A program made the translations under genes and the position numbers. A stretch of 6,409 nt of DNA, taken from Phycisphaerae bacterium (lineage in GTDB: Bacteria > Planctomycetota > Phycisphaerae > Sedimentisphaerales > Anaerobacaceae). A model generated the notes under the pieces. It was not told where the DNA came from. It saw nothing but the letters and a program-made list of their open reading frames with translations, and ran no database searches. The stretch lies in the NCBI GenBank assembly GCA_030630315.1, contig DAOVNI010000102.1:1-6409 (forward strand), in the 5' to 3' direction. Below, piece by piece: positions 5,892-6,409 of the stretch (its first letter is position 1; every line of letters starts with the position of its first letter).

Positions 5892-6409
5892 TTATATATT
5901 CTTGAATTCTGAGCCGAAGACCTCGGCGGTGAATAGATTTACTTCCGTTTCCGGCTCCTTCCAGGCATCAGCGGCAAGGCCGGCTTTATGTGCGCAGCAG
6001 TACGAAAGGAACTCTTCTTTGGTCCAGCCGGTCTCCGTAGCGACCTGAGGCAGAAAACAGCCTGAAGCACGGCCTTTTTTTATATAGATGCCGTCAATTC
6101 CAAGACGCAGGTCTAATGGCTTATCCGTCCGCTGCAGCGGCGACAAGACCGATATCTCAATATCTAATTGTTCTAATTCATCGGCGGTTATCGGGTCGGC
6201 AAAAAAACGCGGGTCGCCGGTAGCCGAGGCCTTTGCCATTTCAGCAATCAGCTCAATCAATGGGCTTTCAGAAATGAATTGGCCGATACCACCTCGCAAT
6301 CGCCCGTGGTTCTTCAATGTTACAAAGCAGCCGCACGGAGCATTCAGTTCAGGGTCGTCCGATTCGGCCTTCTCAGTTGGCTGCCGTTTGATAACCGCCT
6401 CAACGGTAT
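5892..6409 (-). CDS. AMMECR1-domain protein (AmmeMemoRadiSam system protein A type), partial
   Basis: The 3' part of a gene whose 5' end lies beyond the window. The frame is open from the stop at 5892 to the edge, giving at least 171 residues. A TTG at 6315-6317 could be mistaken for a start but lies inside the domain: the frame above it reads CGCFVTL, then KNHGRLRGGIG, a typical AMMECR1 core. Further motifs are DPRFFADPITADEL, LDIEISVLSPLQR and GIYIKKGRASGCFLPQVA, then KAGLAADAW. The family's role is not settled. In prokaryotes it often sits beside MEMO1-like and radical-SAM genes, or is fused to MEMO1, which may lie just outside this window on the upstream side. The conserved LRGCIG hexamer reads LRGGIG here (6282-6299), with Gly replacing Cys. 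Confidence 0.88.
   Translation of the reverse strand, partial: TVEAVIKRQPTEKAESDDPELNAPCGCFVTLKNHGRLRGGIGQFISESPLIELIAEMAKASATGDPRFFADPITADELEQLDIEISVLSPLQRTDKPLDLRLGIDGIYIKKGRASGCFLPQVATETGWTKEEFLSYCCAHKAGLAADAWKEPETEVNLFTAEVFGSEFKNI

Noticed and set aside
5821..6048. Plus-strand frame of 75 codons
   Set aside because: It is mostly antisense to the AMMECR1-domain gene and has no supporting signal.

Overview
The window looks like a chromosomal segment of a bacterium with a complex envelope. It encodes two proteins with signal peptides and two lipoproteins, flanked by two conserved housekeeping-type genes. My best guess is a planctomycete, perhaps of the Phycisphaerae. That rests on the HExxH lipoprotein (DUF1570-like), the Deg9-type protease and the CAAACCCAAT-type tandem repeat at the left end. 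This is inference and needs a database search. Nothing indicates a phage, plasmid, IS element, CRISPR array, tRNA or rRNA.

Left part, minus strand (170-1827): a two-gene unit. A lipoprotein with an HEGWH zinc-protease-like motif is followed after 11 bases by a Maf-family nucleotide pyrophosphatase. A -35/-10 pair (1862-1890) lies just upstream and supports a lipoprotein start at 1827 rather than the longer frame from 1860. Bases 1-169, beyond maf, hold short tandem and direct repeats and no convincing gene.

Centre, plus strand (1916-5089): the most interesting part. A promoter with an extended -10 box precedes a two-gene operon. The first gene is an exported trypsin-fold protease of the Deg9/Deg2 type with an intact His-Asp-Ser triad, a PDZ domain and the C-terminal second PDZ-like domain typical of that group. 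The second gene starts inside the first one's stop (ATGA overlap) behind a strong ribosome binding site. It encodes a collinear paralogue of almost equal length (498 versus 497 residues) in which all three catalytic residues are replaced (His to Trp, Asp to Asn, Ser to Gly). The arrangement suggests that an active protease and a dead protease are made together, possibly as a hetero-oligomer, with the dead member acting as scaffold, substrate receptor or regulator.

Right part: a 278-base gene-free stretch holds a hairpin, a 14-base repeat and a promoter with a perfect TATAAT. That promoter serves a single small lipoprotein gene resembling the SmpA/OmlA (BamE) family. A second copy of the 14-base repeat lies just beyond this gene. 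At the right edge, on the minus strand, is the 3' part of an AMMECR1-domain gene (AmmeMemoRadiSam system protein A type). Its frame stays open to the window end, so the true start lies outside.
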